Positions 8,002 through 17,211 of a stretch of 52,029 nt of DNA are shown one piece after another. The DNA lies in contig JAFSWO010000028.1 in assembly GCA_017450165.1 (NCBI GenBank), positions 1 to 52,029 of the forward strand. Direction: 5' to 3'. Position 1 is the first letter of the stretch, and every line of letters starts with the position of its first letter. The DNA is from Bacteroidales bacterium (GTDB taxonomy: Bacteria; Bacteroidota; Bacteroidia; Bacteroidales; UBA932). The notes beneath the pieces are model-generated. The model was not told the origin of the DNA and searched no databases. It saw only the letters and a program-made list of their open reading frames with translations. Both the position numbers and the translations under genes were made by a program.

Positions 8002-9821
8002 GTACATTCCGTCGCATATTGCAATATGGGAAGCCCTACGGCCGCTACTGGCCGCCTTACCTGCTGCTCTCGATCCTGTCGGTCGTCTTCGGCATTGCCA
8101 ACTATGCGCTGCTGGGTCCGTTCCTGACCGTACTCTTTGAAAACGAAACCATTACCGTCACGGCGCGGCCCGAATTCGCCTTCTCGCTGGACTGGGTGAA
8201 GGCTTATTTTTCCTGGCTGCTGGCCGATACCATCCATTCGGGCGGCGTGCTGCGCGGCCTGTTGCTGGTGAGCCTTTCTCTGGTGGCCGCCTGCTTCATG
8301 GCCGACCTCTGCCGCTACCTTTCGCAACGCATCCTGGTCAGTCTCAAGACCCGCATGATGGGCAACCTGCGTGACGACCTCTTCCGCAAGATTGCCGCCA
8401 TGCCGGTAGGCGGATATGGCGAAACCCGCAAGGGTGATATTCTTTCCAGCGTTTCCAACGATGTGAGCGAAGTGCAGAACAGCATTGCAGGCAGTTTCCA
8501 CGTGCTTTTCCGGGAGCCGCTGCTGGTAATCGGATTCCTGGCAATGCTCTTCTACATGTCGCCCCGGCTGACACTGGTTTCGCTGATTGCACTGCCCCTC
8601 TCAGCGCTGGTCATTACCCGCATCACCCGGCGCCTCCGTGCGGAAAGCGTGGAGACGCAGAGCCTGATGGGGCGCATCCTCAGCCACTTCGACGAAGCCC
8701 TTTCGGGGGCCCGCATTATCAAGGCCTTCCGGGCAGAACGCTATGTGGGCGAGCGCTTTACGCAGACCAACGATGCGCATCGCCGTTCGCTGCGCCGCGT
8801 CTGGAACCGCCAGGAGCTGGCTTCCCCCACCTCCGAGTTTCTGGGTATCACCATCGGCGCTATGGTGCTTTTCTACGGCGGCTGGTTGAACCTTCACGGC
8901 AAACTCGGCATGAGTTGGGAGAGCTTTATCGTCTATATCATGTTCTATTGGAAGGTGCTCGAACCGGCCAAGGCCCTCTCCAATTCGTATGCTCAGATCC
9001 GAAAGGGGCTGGTCTCCGGCGAACGGATCTTTGCACTTCTTGACGCCCCCGCGCGCATCAAGGAAGCCGCAGATGCCCTGCCCGTTCCGGGATTTGAAAA
9101 GGACATCGAGTACCGCGGCGTCACCTTCTCCTACGGGGGAGAGCCGGTGCTCCGCGATGTGAGCTTCACTCTGCCCAAAGGCAAGATGGTGGCCATCGTA
9201 GGCCCCTCAGGCGCCGGTAAATCTACGCTGGCCGACCTTCTCCCCCGATTCCGGGACGTGGAGGAAGGCGGCATTCTGCTCGACGGCAACGACATCCGCT
9301 CGCTGCGACTGGACGATTTGCGCAGCCTGATGGGAATCGTGCCGCAGGAGGCGGTTCTTTTCAACGATACGGTCTTCGGCAACATTGCATTCGGCCGGGA
9401 GAATGTGACGATGGAACAGGTGGTGTCAGCCGCCCGCATTGCCAATGCCCACGAGTTCATCTCCCGCATGGAGAACGGCTACCTGACCAATATCGGCGAG
9501 GGCGGGGAAAAACTCTCCGGCGGTCAGCGACAGCGGATTGCCATTGCCCGCGCCGTGCTCAAGAATCCCCCGATCCTGATTCTCGACGAGGCTACCTCCA
9601 GCCTCGACACCGAAAGTGAACGGCTTGTGCAAGAGGCACTTGCCTCCCTGATGCAAAACCGCACCTCACTGGTCATCGCGCACCGTCTTTCCACCATCCG
9701 CCACGCCGACGAAATCATCGTGCTGAAGGAAGGGGCCATCGTCGAGCGCGGCACCCACGACGAATTGGTTGCAAAAGGCGGACTTTATTCGCATCTTTGC
9801 AGTTTACAAGACTTTTCATAA
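7998..9821 (+). CDS. ABC exporter, MsbA-like (fused membrane and ATPase domains)
   Basis: A 607-residue half-transporter with six predicted membrane segments in residues 1-330 and a C-terminal nucleotide-binding domain. The ATPase motifs are complete: Walker A GPSGAGKS (about 402-409), Q-loop PQEAVLF, signature LSGGQRQR (about 505-512), Walker B ILILDEATSS (about 529-538) and the H-loop IAHRLST. This architecture is that of MsbA and other lipid or glycolipid flippases, which act as homodimers in the inner membrane. It overlaps the upstream glycosyltransferase by four bases. Context suggests it exports the glycosylated product of that enzyme, but general lipid A flipping is equally possible. 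Confidence 0.88.
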   Translation: MSTFRRILQYGKPYGRYWPPYLLLSILSVVFGIANYALLGPFLTVLFENETITVTARPEFAFSLDWVKAYFSWLLADTIHSGGVLRGLLLVSLSLVAACFMADLCRYLSQRILVSLKTRMMGNLRDDLFRKIAAMPVGGYGETRKGDILSSVSNDVSEVQNSIAGSFHVLFREPLLVIGFLAMLFYMSPRLTLVSLIALPLSALVITRITRRLRAESVETQSLMGRILSHFDEALSGARIIKAFRAERYVGERFTQTNDAHRRSLRRVWNRQELASPTSEFLGITIGAMVLFYGGWLNLHGKLGMSWESFIVYIMFYWKVLEPAKALSNSYAQIRKGLVSGERIFALLDAPARIKEAADALPVPGFEKDIEYRGVTFSYGGEPVLRDVSFTLPKGKMVAIVGPSGAGKSTLADLLPRFRDVEEGGILLDGNDIRSLRLDDLRSLMGIVPQEAVLFNDTVFGNIAFGRENVTMEQVVSAARIANAHEFISRMENGYLTNIGEGGEKLSGGQRQRIAIARAVLKNPPILILDEATSSLDTESERLVQEALASLMQNRTSLVIAHRLSTIRHADEIIVLKEGAIVERGTHDELVAKGGLYSHLCSLQDFS

Positions 9822-9831
9822 AACCGACAAA

Positions 9832-11499
9832 ATGAAAAAATCATCCTCTCTCAACGCTCGTTTCGAGGAGTCCCTCAAGAAAAACTGGGATCGTCCCGCG
9901 CTTTCCGATTATCACGGCAAAACGCTGACTTACGGCGAAGTGGCCGAGATGATTGCCAAAATCCATATCTTCTTCGACTCCTGCGGCATCCAGAAGGGCG
10001 ACAAGATTGCCCTTTGTTCCAAAAACCAGGCGAACTGGACGGTGGCCTACCTGGCCATCTTGACCTACGGCGCCGTGGTCGTCCCCCTGCTTCATGAGTT
10101 CAAACCAGGTGCCATCCACCACCTGGTGAACCACAGCGACGCCAAACTGCTCTTTATCGGCAATGTCATTTGGGAAAACCTCAACGCGGCAGAGATGCCT
10201 GAACTGGAGGCTATCATCACCCTGACGGAGTTTGACGTGGCTTATGCCCGCAAACCGGAATACACCGAATTCCGTACGAAGGTGAACGAGATCTTCAAGG
10301 AGCACTATCCGGATTTCAGCCCGAAGGATATCGATTATCACGAAGATAAGCCGGAAGACCTGGCACTCATCAGTTACACCTCCGGCAGCACCGGATTCTC
10401 CAAGGGTGTGATGCTCCCTTATCGCTCGATGGTCTACAACATTGACTTTGCCTACTATGCAGAGCCGCAGATGAATAACCAGTCGCGCGTCGTCTCGATG
10501 CTTCCCACCGCACATATGTTCGGCATGCAGTTCGAATTCCTCTATGAGTTCTGTATCGGCGCCCACATCTTCTTCCTCACCCGCCTCCCGAGCCCGAAGG
10601 TAATTCTGGAGGCGATGAAAGAGATCAAGCCGAACCTGGTAGTCTCCGTGCCGCTGATTCTGGAGAAGATCTACAAGAATATGCTGGTGCCTTTCATCAG
10701 CAAGAACTATATCAAGATGTTCCTCTCGCTGCCGATGATCGACCAGATCATCCTCAACACCATCCGCCAGCGGCTGATCGACGCCTTCGGCGGACAGTTT
10801 GAGGAGGTAATCGTGGGTGGCGCGCCCCTCAACCGCGAGGTGGAGGCCTTCCTGCGCCGTATCAAGTTCCCGCTCACCGTGGGCTACGGCATGACGGAGT
10901 GCGGCCCGATCATCAGCTACACCCATTGGAACAAATGTCGTCTCTACGCCTGCGGCAAGGCTGCGCCCAAGATTGACATCAAGATCGACTCACCGGATCC
11001 GGAAAACGTTCCGGGCGAGATTCTGGTCAAGGGCGACAACGTCTTCCTGGGCTACTACAAGAATCCGGAAGCCACGAAGGCCGTCATGGATCACAAGTGG
11101 CTCCGCACCGGAGACATGGGCGTGATTGACAAGGATGGGTATCTCTTCATCCGCGGCCGGAGCAAGAGCATGATTCTTGGTCCCTCCGGCCAGAACATCT
11201 ATCCGGAGGAAATCGAAAGCAGCATCAACAACCTCGCTTACGTGGGCGAATCGCTGGTAGTCGAGGGAGAAGATGCAGGCAGCCTTACAGCCCTCATCTA
11301 TCCGGACTTCGACGCGATCGAGCATGACGGCCTGCCTGCCGACACCGCTTCACTGACCAAGATGTTCATGAACGAGATGAAGGTGACCAACCTCGAGCTC
11401 CCTACCTACTGCAAGGTGACCGAAGTCCAGATATTCCCCGAGGAGTTCGAAAAGACCCCGAAGCGCAGTATTAAACGTTATCTCTATCACCGCCGATAA
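9832..11499 (+). CDS. AMP-forming acyl-CoA/acyl ligase (long-chain fatty acid type)
   Basis: A 555-residue member of the ANL adenylating superfamily, probably a long-chain fatty-acid-CoA ligase: it activates a carboxylic acid with ATP and transfers it to CoA or another thiol. Motifs visible are A3 ISYTSGSTGFSKGV (about 179-192), A5 VGYGMTECGP, A7/A8 LRTGDMGVIDKDGYLFIRGR, and a C-terminal TPKRSIKRYLY carrying the expected catalytic lysine region. ATG at 9832 is preferred; an in-frame start inside the ABC transporter gene would add 21 residues. It follows the exporter by 10 bases, so acyl activation may be linked to the glycosyltransferase/exporter module, although a housekeeping role is possible. 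Confidence 0.85.
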   Translation: MKKSSSLNARFEESLKKNWDRPALSDYHGKTLTYGEVAEMIAKIHIFFDSCGIQKGDKIALCSKNQANWTVAYLAILTYGAVVVPLLHEFKPGAIHHLVNHSDAKLLFIGNVIWENLNAAEMPELEAIITLTEFDVAYARKPEYTEFRTKVNEIFKEHYPDFSPKDIDYHEDKPEDLALISYTSGSTGFSKGVMLPYRSMVYNIDFAYYAEPQMNNQSRVVSMLPTAHMFGMQFEFLYEFCIGAHIFFLTRLPSPKVILEAMKEIKPNLVVSVPLILEKIYKNMLVPFISKNYIKMFLSLPMIDQIILNTIRQRLIDAFGGQFEEVIVGGAPLNREVEAFLRRIKFPLTVGYGMTECGPIISYTHWNKCRLYACGKAAPKIDIKIDSPDPENVPGEILVKGDNVFLGYYKNPEATKAVMDHKWLRTGDMGVIDKDGYLFIRGRSKSMILGPSGQNIYPEEIESSINNLAYVGESLVVEGEDAGSLTALIYPDFDAIEHDGLPADTASLTKMFMNEMKVTNLELPTYCKVTEVQIFPEEFEKTPKRSIKRYLYHRR

Positions 11500-11511
11500 T
11501 CGCCATCAGTT

Positions 11512-11940
11512 ATGACCGAATCTGAGAAAAAACAACATCAGTTTGACGGCAGCTATCTTGATATGGCCTCCGTCTGGGCACGCAATTCCTACTGCAAGCG
11601 CCGCCAGGTGGGCGCGCTCATCGTCAAGGACCGGATGATTATCTCCGACGGCTACAACGGGACCCCTTCAGGTTTCGAGAACGTCTGCGAAGAGGACGGC
11701 GTCACCAAGCCCTACGTGCTGCACGCCGAAGCAAATGCCATCACCAAGGTGGCCAAGAGCAGCAACAGCAGCGACGGAGCTACGCTCTACGTAACCGCAT
11801 CGCCCTGTCTGGAATGTGCCAAACTGATCATTCAGTCGGGCATCAAGCGGGTGGTCTACAGTGAAGAGTATCGCATCACAGACGGCATTGACCTGCTCCG
11901 CAGGGCCGGTATCGAAGTGGTGAAATATGAAGAGGCCTGA
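11512..11940 (+). CDS. dCMP deaminase family protein
   Basis: A 142-residue zinc-dependent cytidine/deoxycytidylate deaminase. The active-site motif HAEANAI gives zinc ligand H71 and proton-shuttle E73; PCLECAK gives zinc ligands C99 and C102. These residues, together with NGTPSGFENV, match dCMP deaminase (ComEB-like), which converts dCMP to dUMP for thymidylate synthesis. The last 14 bases overlap the S41 protease gene, so the two are probably coupled. Confidence 0.9.
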   Translation: MTESEKKQHQFDGSYLDMASVWARNSYCKRRQVGALIVKDRMIISDGYNGTPSGFENVCEEDGVTKPYVLHAEANAITKVAKSSNSSDGATLYVTASPCLECAKLIIQSGIKRVVYSEEYRITDGIDLLRRAGIEVVKYEEA

Positions 11941-13540
11941 CCGGAAGCAGGTAGGCGGCATCCTGATTGCCGTTCTGCTGATTGTCGGTCTGGCCATCCT
12001 GATCCAGACCCTCGGTCTCCGTGAGCGGCGTGCCGCCGGCGGAGCGCCGGTCGTATCAGCCGAACAGGCCGCTGCGGGAAACCGTCAGAACTGGAGCAAA
12101 TTGACGGTGATTCTGGATAATATCGCCGCCAACTACGTGGATACCCTCGACGCGGCAAAGGTCACGGAAGAGATTCTGCCGCTGATCCTCGCGCAGTTGG
12201 ATCCCCACTCGGTGTATCTCTCTCCCAAAGATCTCCAGAGCGCCGATGAATCGCTCATGGGCGAATTCTTCGGGATCGGCATCCAGTTTACGGTGCCTGA
12301 AGACACGGCCGTGGTGAGCAACGTGATTGCCGGTGGCCCGGCCGAGAAAGTGGGTATCCTCTCCGGCGACCGGATCGTACAGGTAAACGATGCCCCGATT
12401 GCCGGCGTCAAGATGTCGCAGGATTCGATGGTGCGGCTGATGCGCGGCCCCAAGAATACCCATGTAAAGATCGGCGTTCTCCGTGAGGGGGAATCGGTTT
12501 CGTTCGACATCGTCCGCAGCAAGATCTCCGAAAAAAGCGTGGACGTAGCCTTCATGGTCAACGACACCACCGGCTATATCAAGCTCTCCAAGTTTACCCG
12601 CACCAGCTACACGGAATTCATCAAGGCCGCCGTGGAGTTGCGGGCAGAGGGCATGACCCGTCTGCTCTTTGACCTTCGTGGCAACAGCGGCGGCTTTATG
12701 GACCAGGCGCTGCTCATGTGCAACGAATTCCTGGAACAGGGTCAATTGGTTGTCTATCTGGAAGGTGCCCACCGCAAGCGTGAGGAATACAAGGCGGACG
12801 GGCGCGGCCACCTGCGCGATATCGACCTGGCCGTGCTGATTGACGAGAACTCCGCCTCCTCCAGCGAAATCTTCGCCGGCGCCATGCAGGACAACGACCG
12901 GGGCACAATCTACGGCCTGCGCTCCTTCGGAAAGGGACTGGTACAGGAGCCCATCTATTTCACCGACGGCAGCGGCATCCGCGTGACGGTGGCCCGTTAC
13001 CATACCCCCACCGGCCGTTGCATCCAGAAGCCCTATTCAGACGATTACGCCTATGACATCTACGACCGCTATCTCAGTGGCGAAATGATGTCGGCCGACA
13101 GCATCAAGGTGAACGATTCGCTGAAGTTCGTCACGCCCGGCGGTAAAGTGGTCTACGGCGGAGGCGGTATTATCCCGGACGTGTTCGTCCCGCTCGATAC
13201 GACGCAGGTCACCGACTTCCTGGTCAAGTGCAACCGACAGAGTCTCCAGTACAAGTTCGTCAACCGCTTCAGCGACGCCCACCGAGCCCGCCTGCGCAGC
13301 ATCACCACGCGCGAGGCGCTGGATGCATTCTTGAAAACGCTGGACTTGAAAAAGGAGTTCCTAAGCTTCGCCGCCACCCGCGACCTGCGTCCCACTGCCC
13401 AGGAATGGTCCGTCTCCGGCGAGCTGATGCTCACCCAGCTGCGTGCCATGATCGGCCGCACCACACCCCTGGACGACCTGGGCTTCTACCCCATCTATCT
13501 AACGATTGACAACACCGCCCAAACGGCCCTGCAGAACTAG
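11927..13540 (+). CDS. S41 family C-terminal processing protease
   Basis: A 537-residue tail-specific protease of the CtpA/Prc family. One N-terminal membrane segment (about residues 10-28) anchors it with the rest in the periplasm. A PDZ domain (about 115-200, including FFGIGIQF and GDRIVQVND) is followed by the S41 domain with DLRGNSGG (249-256). The catalytic Ser is probably S311 in NSASSSE and the Lys is K336 in GKGLVQ, the spacing expected for the Ser-Lys dyad. It degrades or trims envelope proteins from the C-terminus. Its TAG stop shares the CTAG at 13537-13540 with the recQ stop on the other strand. Confidence 0.93.
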   Translation: MKRPDRKQVGGILIAVLLIVGLAILIQTLGLRERRAAGGAPVVSAEQAAAGNRQNWSKLTVILDNIAANYVDTLDAAKVTEEILPLILAQLDPHSVYLSPKDLQSADESLMGEFFGIGIQFTVPEDTAVVSNVIAGGPAEKVGILSGDRIVQVNDAPIAGVKMSQDSMVRLMRGPKNTHVKIGVLREGESVSFDIVRSKISEKSVDVAFMVNDTTGYIKLSKFTRTSYTEFIKAAVELRAEGMTRLLFDLRGNSGGFMDQALLMCNEFLEQGQLVVYLEGAHRKREEYKADGRGHLRDIDLAVLIDENSASSSEIFAGAMQDNDRGTIYGLRSFGKGLVQEPIYFTDGSGIRVTVARYHTPTGRCIQKPYSDDYAYDIYDRYLSGEMMSADSIKVNDSLKFVTPGGKVVYGGGGIIPDVFVPLDTTQVTDFLVKCNRQSLQYKFVNRFSDAHRARLRSITTREALDAFLKTLDLKKEFLSFAATRDLRPTAQEWSVSGELMLTQLRAMIGRTTPLDDLGFYPIYLTIDNTAQTALQN

Positions 13541-15750
13541 TTTCCGAGTTCGGAGATGAACTTGATGCGAACCAGACGGATTTCGAGTTCCGTATAGTCG
13601 GGGCCGAGGGCCTTGAGGGCGTCGTTGAGTGAATCCGTATCCGCCTCTTCCTTGAAGTAGGTGTAGATATCCTCCAGAATATCAGAATCCACCTGCTGCT
13701 TGATGTAATAATCGATATTCAGACTGGTGCCGCTGGCGATGATGGCCTCCACGTTGTCCAGCAGTTCGTCGAGGGTCATGTCACGCGCCTCGGCGATATC
13801 TTCGAAAGGCAGTTTGCGGTCGATGCCCTGGATAATCATCAGGCGGGCGGAGGTCTTCGTGGGCGCGGAGCGGACCACGATATCGTCCGGACGGATGATC
13901 TCATTCTCTTCCACATAGCGGGCGATGAGTTCTACGAAGGGGCGGCCGAACTTTTTGGCCTTTCCTTCTCCAACGCCTTGGCACCGAACCAGTTCCTCAA
14001 TAGTGGTCGGATAGAGAATGGTCATATCCTGCAGCGAAGGGTCGCCGAAGAGAATCCAGGCGGGCAGGTTGAGCCGGCGGGATTCGGACTTGCGCAGGTC
14101 CTTGAGCATGGCGAGGAGGGTTTCGTCGCCGCCACCGGCACTGCTTGCCGCGTGCTTGATGGCCGCCACGGCCGCATCCTCGTCGTCATCATCCTCACCC
14201 TCCACGAATTCACGGTCTTCCGTCAGCATCAGCGTATGCGGATCGGCCAGGAATTCGCGACCTTTCTCCGTGATGGTGACCAGGCCGTAGCGCTCGATAT
14301 CCTTGTCCAGCAGCTGCAGCAGGATGCCCTGGCGGATAACGGCGGTCCAGAAACGCGCCGTACGGTCTTTTCCGGCACCGAAGAGCGGATGGCGGTGGTG
14401 GTTGTACGACTTGACCACCGAGTTGGTCTCGCCCAGCAGGACGTTGGCCAGGTGTTCCGGCCGGAAGTTCTCCTTGAGGGAGTCGATCAACTCGAGTACG
14501 AGCGCCATCTCCTCCTGACCGTCGAACTCTTTCTTGGGATGCAGGCAGTTGTCGCAGGCACCGCAGTTGTCCTGCTTGAACTCCTCGCCGAAATAGTTGA
14601 GCAGGAAAAGCCTGCGGCACTGGTTGGATTCGGCGTAGGCACGGGTCTCCCCCAGCAGCTGGCGGCCGATCTCCTGTTCGGAAACGGGCTTGCCCTGCAT
14701 GAACTTTTCGAGCTTCTGGATATCCTTGTAGCTGTAGAAAGCGATACATTGTCCCTCCTGCCCGTCACGGCCCGCACGACCTGTCTCCTGGTAGTAGCCT
14801 TCCAGCGACTTGGGAATGTCGTAGTGGATGACGAAGCGGACGTCGGGCTTGTCGATTCCCATGCCGAAGGCAATGGTGGCCACGATGACGTCCACCTCCT
14901 CCATCAGGAAAGCGTCCTGATTGCGTGAGCGGGTGGCGGAATCCATCCCGGCATGGTAGGGCAACGCCTTGATGCCGTTGATGTTGAGCAACTCTGCAAT
15001 CTCCTCTACCTTGCGCCGGCTCAGGCAGTAGATGATACCGCTCTTGCCGGGATTCTCCTTGATGTAACGGATGATGTCGCGCTTGGGATTGGACTTGTCA
15101 CGAATTTCGTAGTAGAGGTTGGGACGGTTGAAGGAGGATTTGAAGACCTCCGCGTCGGGCATGCCCAGGTTTTTCTGGATATCCGACTGCACCTTGGGGG
15201 TGGCCGTAGCGGTAAGGGCAATGATGGGCGCCCGGCCGATATCCTCTACGATCTGGAGGATACGGCGGTACTCCGGACGGAAGTCGTGCCCCCACTCGGA
15301 GATGCAGTGCGCCTCGTCAATCGCATAGAAAGAGATCTTCAACTGCTTGAGAAAAGCGACATTCTCCTCCTTGGTCAACGACTCCGGCGCCACGTAGAGC
15401 AATTTGGTGCGGCCGCTCACGAGGTCGTCCTTTACCTCCTTGATCTGCGCCTTGTTGAGCGAGGAGTTCAGGAAGTGGGCGATACTCTCGTCTCCGTTGG
15501 TGAATCCGCGGATGGCATCCACCTGGTTCTTCATCAAGGCGATCAGCGGCGAGATAACGATGGCCGTTCCCTCCAGGAAGAGGGCAGGCAACTGGTAGCA
15601 GAGCGATTTTCCGCCGCCGGTAGGCATCAAGACAAATACGTCATTTCCAGCCAATAAGGACTGAATAATACCCTCCTGGTTCCCCTTGAAGGCCTCAAAC
15701 CCAAAGAAATGCTTGAGCTTGGAGTGGAGTTCTTCCGATGTGACTCTCAT
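13537..15750 (-). CDS. recQ: ATP-dependent DNA helicase RecQ
   Basis: A 737-residue 3'-5' DNA helicase acting in recombination and replication-fork repair. Walker A PTGGGKS (43-49), DEAH box (145-148) and the superfamily 2 core are followed by a zinc-binding region with CRRLFLL and CGACDNC, then a winged-helix/RQC region. A C-terminal HRDC-like domain (about 530-610: PAWILFGDPSLQDM) and an extra helical tail complete it. The ATG at 15750 is chosen: a TTG 11 codons upstream lies within the predicted promoter. It is transcribed divergently from nhaA and converges on the S41 protease with overlapping stop codons. Confidence 0.95.
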   Translation of the reverse strand: MRVTSEELHSKLKHFFGFEAFKGNQEGIIQSLLAGNDVFVLMPTGGGKSLCYQLPALFLEGTAIVISPLIALMKNQVDAIRGFTNGDESIAHFLNSSLNKAQIKEVKDDLVSGRTKLLYVAPESLTKEENVAFLKQLKISFYAIDEAHCISEWGHDFRPEYRRILQIVEDIGRAPIIALTATATPKVQSDIQKNLGMPDAEVFKSSFNRPNLYYEIRDKSNPKRDIIRYIKENPGKSGIIYCLSRRKVEEIAELLNINGIKALPYHAGMDSATRSRNQDAFLMEEVDVIVATIAFGMGIDKPDVRFVIHYDIPKSLEGYYQETGRAGRDGQEGQCIAFYSYKDIQKLEKFMQGKPVSEQEIGRQLLGETRAYAESNQCRRLFLLNYFGEEFKQDNCGACDNCLHPKKEFDGQEEMALVLELIDSLKENFRPEHLANVLLGETNSVVKSYNHHRHPLFGAGKDRTARFWTAVIRQGILLQLLDKDIERYGLVTITEKGREFLADPHTLMLTEDREFVEGEDDDDEDAAVAAIKHAASSAGGGDETLLAMLKDLRKSESRRLNLPAWILFGDPSLQDMTILYPTTIEELVRCQGVGEGKAKKFGRPFVELIARYVEENEIIRPDDIVVRSAPTKTSARLMIIQGIDRKLPFEDIAEARDMTLDELLDNVEAIIASGTSLNIDYYIKQQVDSDILEDIYTYFKEEADTDSLNDALKALGPDYTELEIRLVRIKFISELGN

Positions 15751-15780
15751 GCCGTGCCGTTTTGACCTAACGAAATTAAG

Positions 15781-15788
15781 CAAATTTA
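15781..15788 (-). promoter_or_regulatory. -7 box for recQ
   Basis: On the minus strand the sequence reads TAAATTTG, a full match to TAnnTTTG, 30 bases before the recQ ATG. No good -33 TTTG is seen at 19-21 bases upstream. Confidence 0.5.
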
Positions 15789-15790
15789 TC

Positions 15791-15798
15791 TATATTTG
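15791..15798 (+). promoter_or_regulatory. -7 box for nhaA
   Basis: TATATTTG matches TAnnTTTG and lies 26 bases before the chosen nhaA ATG. The nearest upstream TTTG (15761-15764) is 26 bases away, longer than the usual 19-21. The box is two bases from the recQ -7 box on the other strand. Confidence 0.55.
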
Positions 15799-15824
15799 CA
15801 ACTCTATTTGTGAAACGATTGTAT

Positions 15825-17204
15825 ATGAGTGAAAAGACGCTCCCCGCAGAGCAACCGGTAACCAGCAGCGCCCAACGCTACTTCACCAAATTCTTCGAAG
15901 CAGAGTCTGCCGGCGGTATCCTGCTGCTTATCAGCACGGTGATCGCCCTGATTTTCGCCAACGTCCCCGCCCTGCAACCCGCCGTCCGCATCTGGGAAGT
16001 TCCCTTCAACCTGATGATCGGATCGTATGCGGTTTTCGGACCGGACTTTACAATCGGTGCCTTCGTCAACGACGCCCTGATGGCCATCTTCTTCTTTACC
16101 GTAGGTTTGGAAATCAAGCGCGAGATGACGGTGGGCCAGCTCTCCTCGGTCAAGAAAGCCACCCTCCCGGTCTTTGCCGCATTGGGCGGAATGATCTTCC
16201 CGGCGCTGATTTTCACTATCTTCAATCACGGTAATCCCGCTACGGCTCACGGCTGGGGCGTCCCGATGGCCACCGATATCGCCTTTGCGATCGGCATTCT
16301 GGCCATTCTGGGCAAGAAGGCCCCGCTCGGCGTCAAGGTCTTCCTGACCGCCATCGCCATTGCCGATGACCTGGGATCCATCGTCGTGCTGGCCGTCTTC
16401 TATCCGTCCCATGCCATCCACCTGCTCTGGCTCGGACTGGCGCTGGTGGTCTTCGTCGCCTTGATCATTGCCGGCCGCCTGGGTGTCCGCAAAGTCTGGG
16501 TAACGGTACTCGGTGGAATCGCCCTCTGGTATCTGGTTTACCTTTCCGGCGTCCACGCCACCATCGCAGGCGTACTGCTGGCCATCACGGTGCCCTACAA
16601 GACCAAGATCAACGAGCTGCGCTTCAGCGTCCAGACCCAGCACCTGCTGGATAAGTTCAAGAAAACTTCCAAGGCCAATATCGAGGCCCTGGCCAATACC
16701 GAGCAGATGCACATCATCCACCAGATGTCCGAGCAATTGGATGCTGCCGAGCCGCTGATGCATAAGTTCGAATCCAATCTGCAGCCCATCGTGAACTTCC
16801 TGATCATGCCGATCTTCGCCCTGGCCAACGCCGCCGTGGTGCTGAATATGGATTTCACCGTTCCGGGCGTCACCGGGCTCTCGCTCGGTATCTTCTTCGG
16901 CCTGCAGTGCGGCAAGCCCATCGGTATTTTCCTTTTCAGCTACCTGGCCGTCAAATGCAAGCTCTCCGCACTGCCTGACGGCGTTTCATGGCCGCAGGTC
17001 GTGGCGCTCGGCGTGCTGGGCGGCATCGGATTTACGATGTCCATCTTCATTGACAACCTGGCCTTCACCGACGCCGGCCTGATTGATACCGGCAAGGTGG
17101 CCATCCTGATCACTTCCGCTACGGCGGCTGTGGTCGGTTACCTGATCTTCAGCGCAACCGCCAAGAAACTGAACAAAGCCAATACAACGAACAACAATCA
17201 ATAA
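15825..17204 (+). CDS. nhaA: Na+/H+ antiporter NhaA
   Basis: A 459-residue inner-membrane antiporter that expels sodium in exchange for protons and controls internal pH and salt. About twelve membrane segments can be drawn. The core motif MATDIAFAIGIL and the ion-binding pair AIADDLGS (D181, D182) are intact, as is TVGLEIKREM. A loop of about 50 residues near position 270-315 (KINELRFSVQTQHLLDK and following) is longer than in E. coli NhaA, as is common in Bacteroidetes. A GTG at 15810 is possible, but ATG at 15825 fits the predicted transcript start better. It lies 7 bases before the FKBP gene and probably shares its transcript. Confidence 0.95.
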   Translation: MSEKTLPAEQPVTSSAQRYFTKFFEAESAGGILLLISTVIALIFANVPALQPAVRIWEVPFNLMIGSYAVFGPDFTIGAFVNDALMAIFFFTVGLEIKREMTVGQLSSVKKATLPVFAALGGMIFPALIFTIFNHGNPATAHGWGVPMATDIAFAIGILAILGKKAPLGVKVFLTAIAIADDLGSIVVLAVFYPSHAIHLLWLGLALVVFVALIIAGRLGVRKVWVTVLGGIALWYLVYLSGVHATIAGVLLAITVPYKTKINELRFSVQTQHLLDKFKKTSKANIEALANTEQMHIIHQMSEQLDAAEPLMHKFESNLQPIVNFLIMPIFALANAAVVLNMDFTVPGVTGLSLGIFFGLQCGKPIGIFLFSYLAVKCKLSALPDGVSWPQVVALGVLGGIGFTMSIFIDNLAFTDAGLIDTGKVAILITSATAAVVGYLIFSATAKKLNKANTTNNNQ

Positions 17205-17211
17205 CACTCTT

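Noticed and set aside
15748..15783. TTG start giving recQ 11 extra residues
   Set aside because: It lies inside the predicted -7 region, and the residues from Met at 15750 match the usual RecQ beginning.
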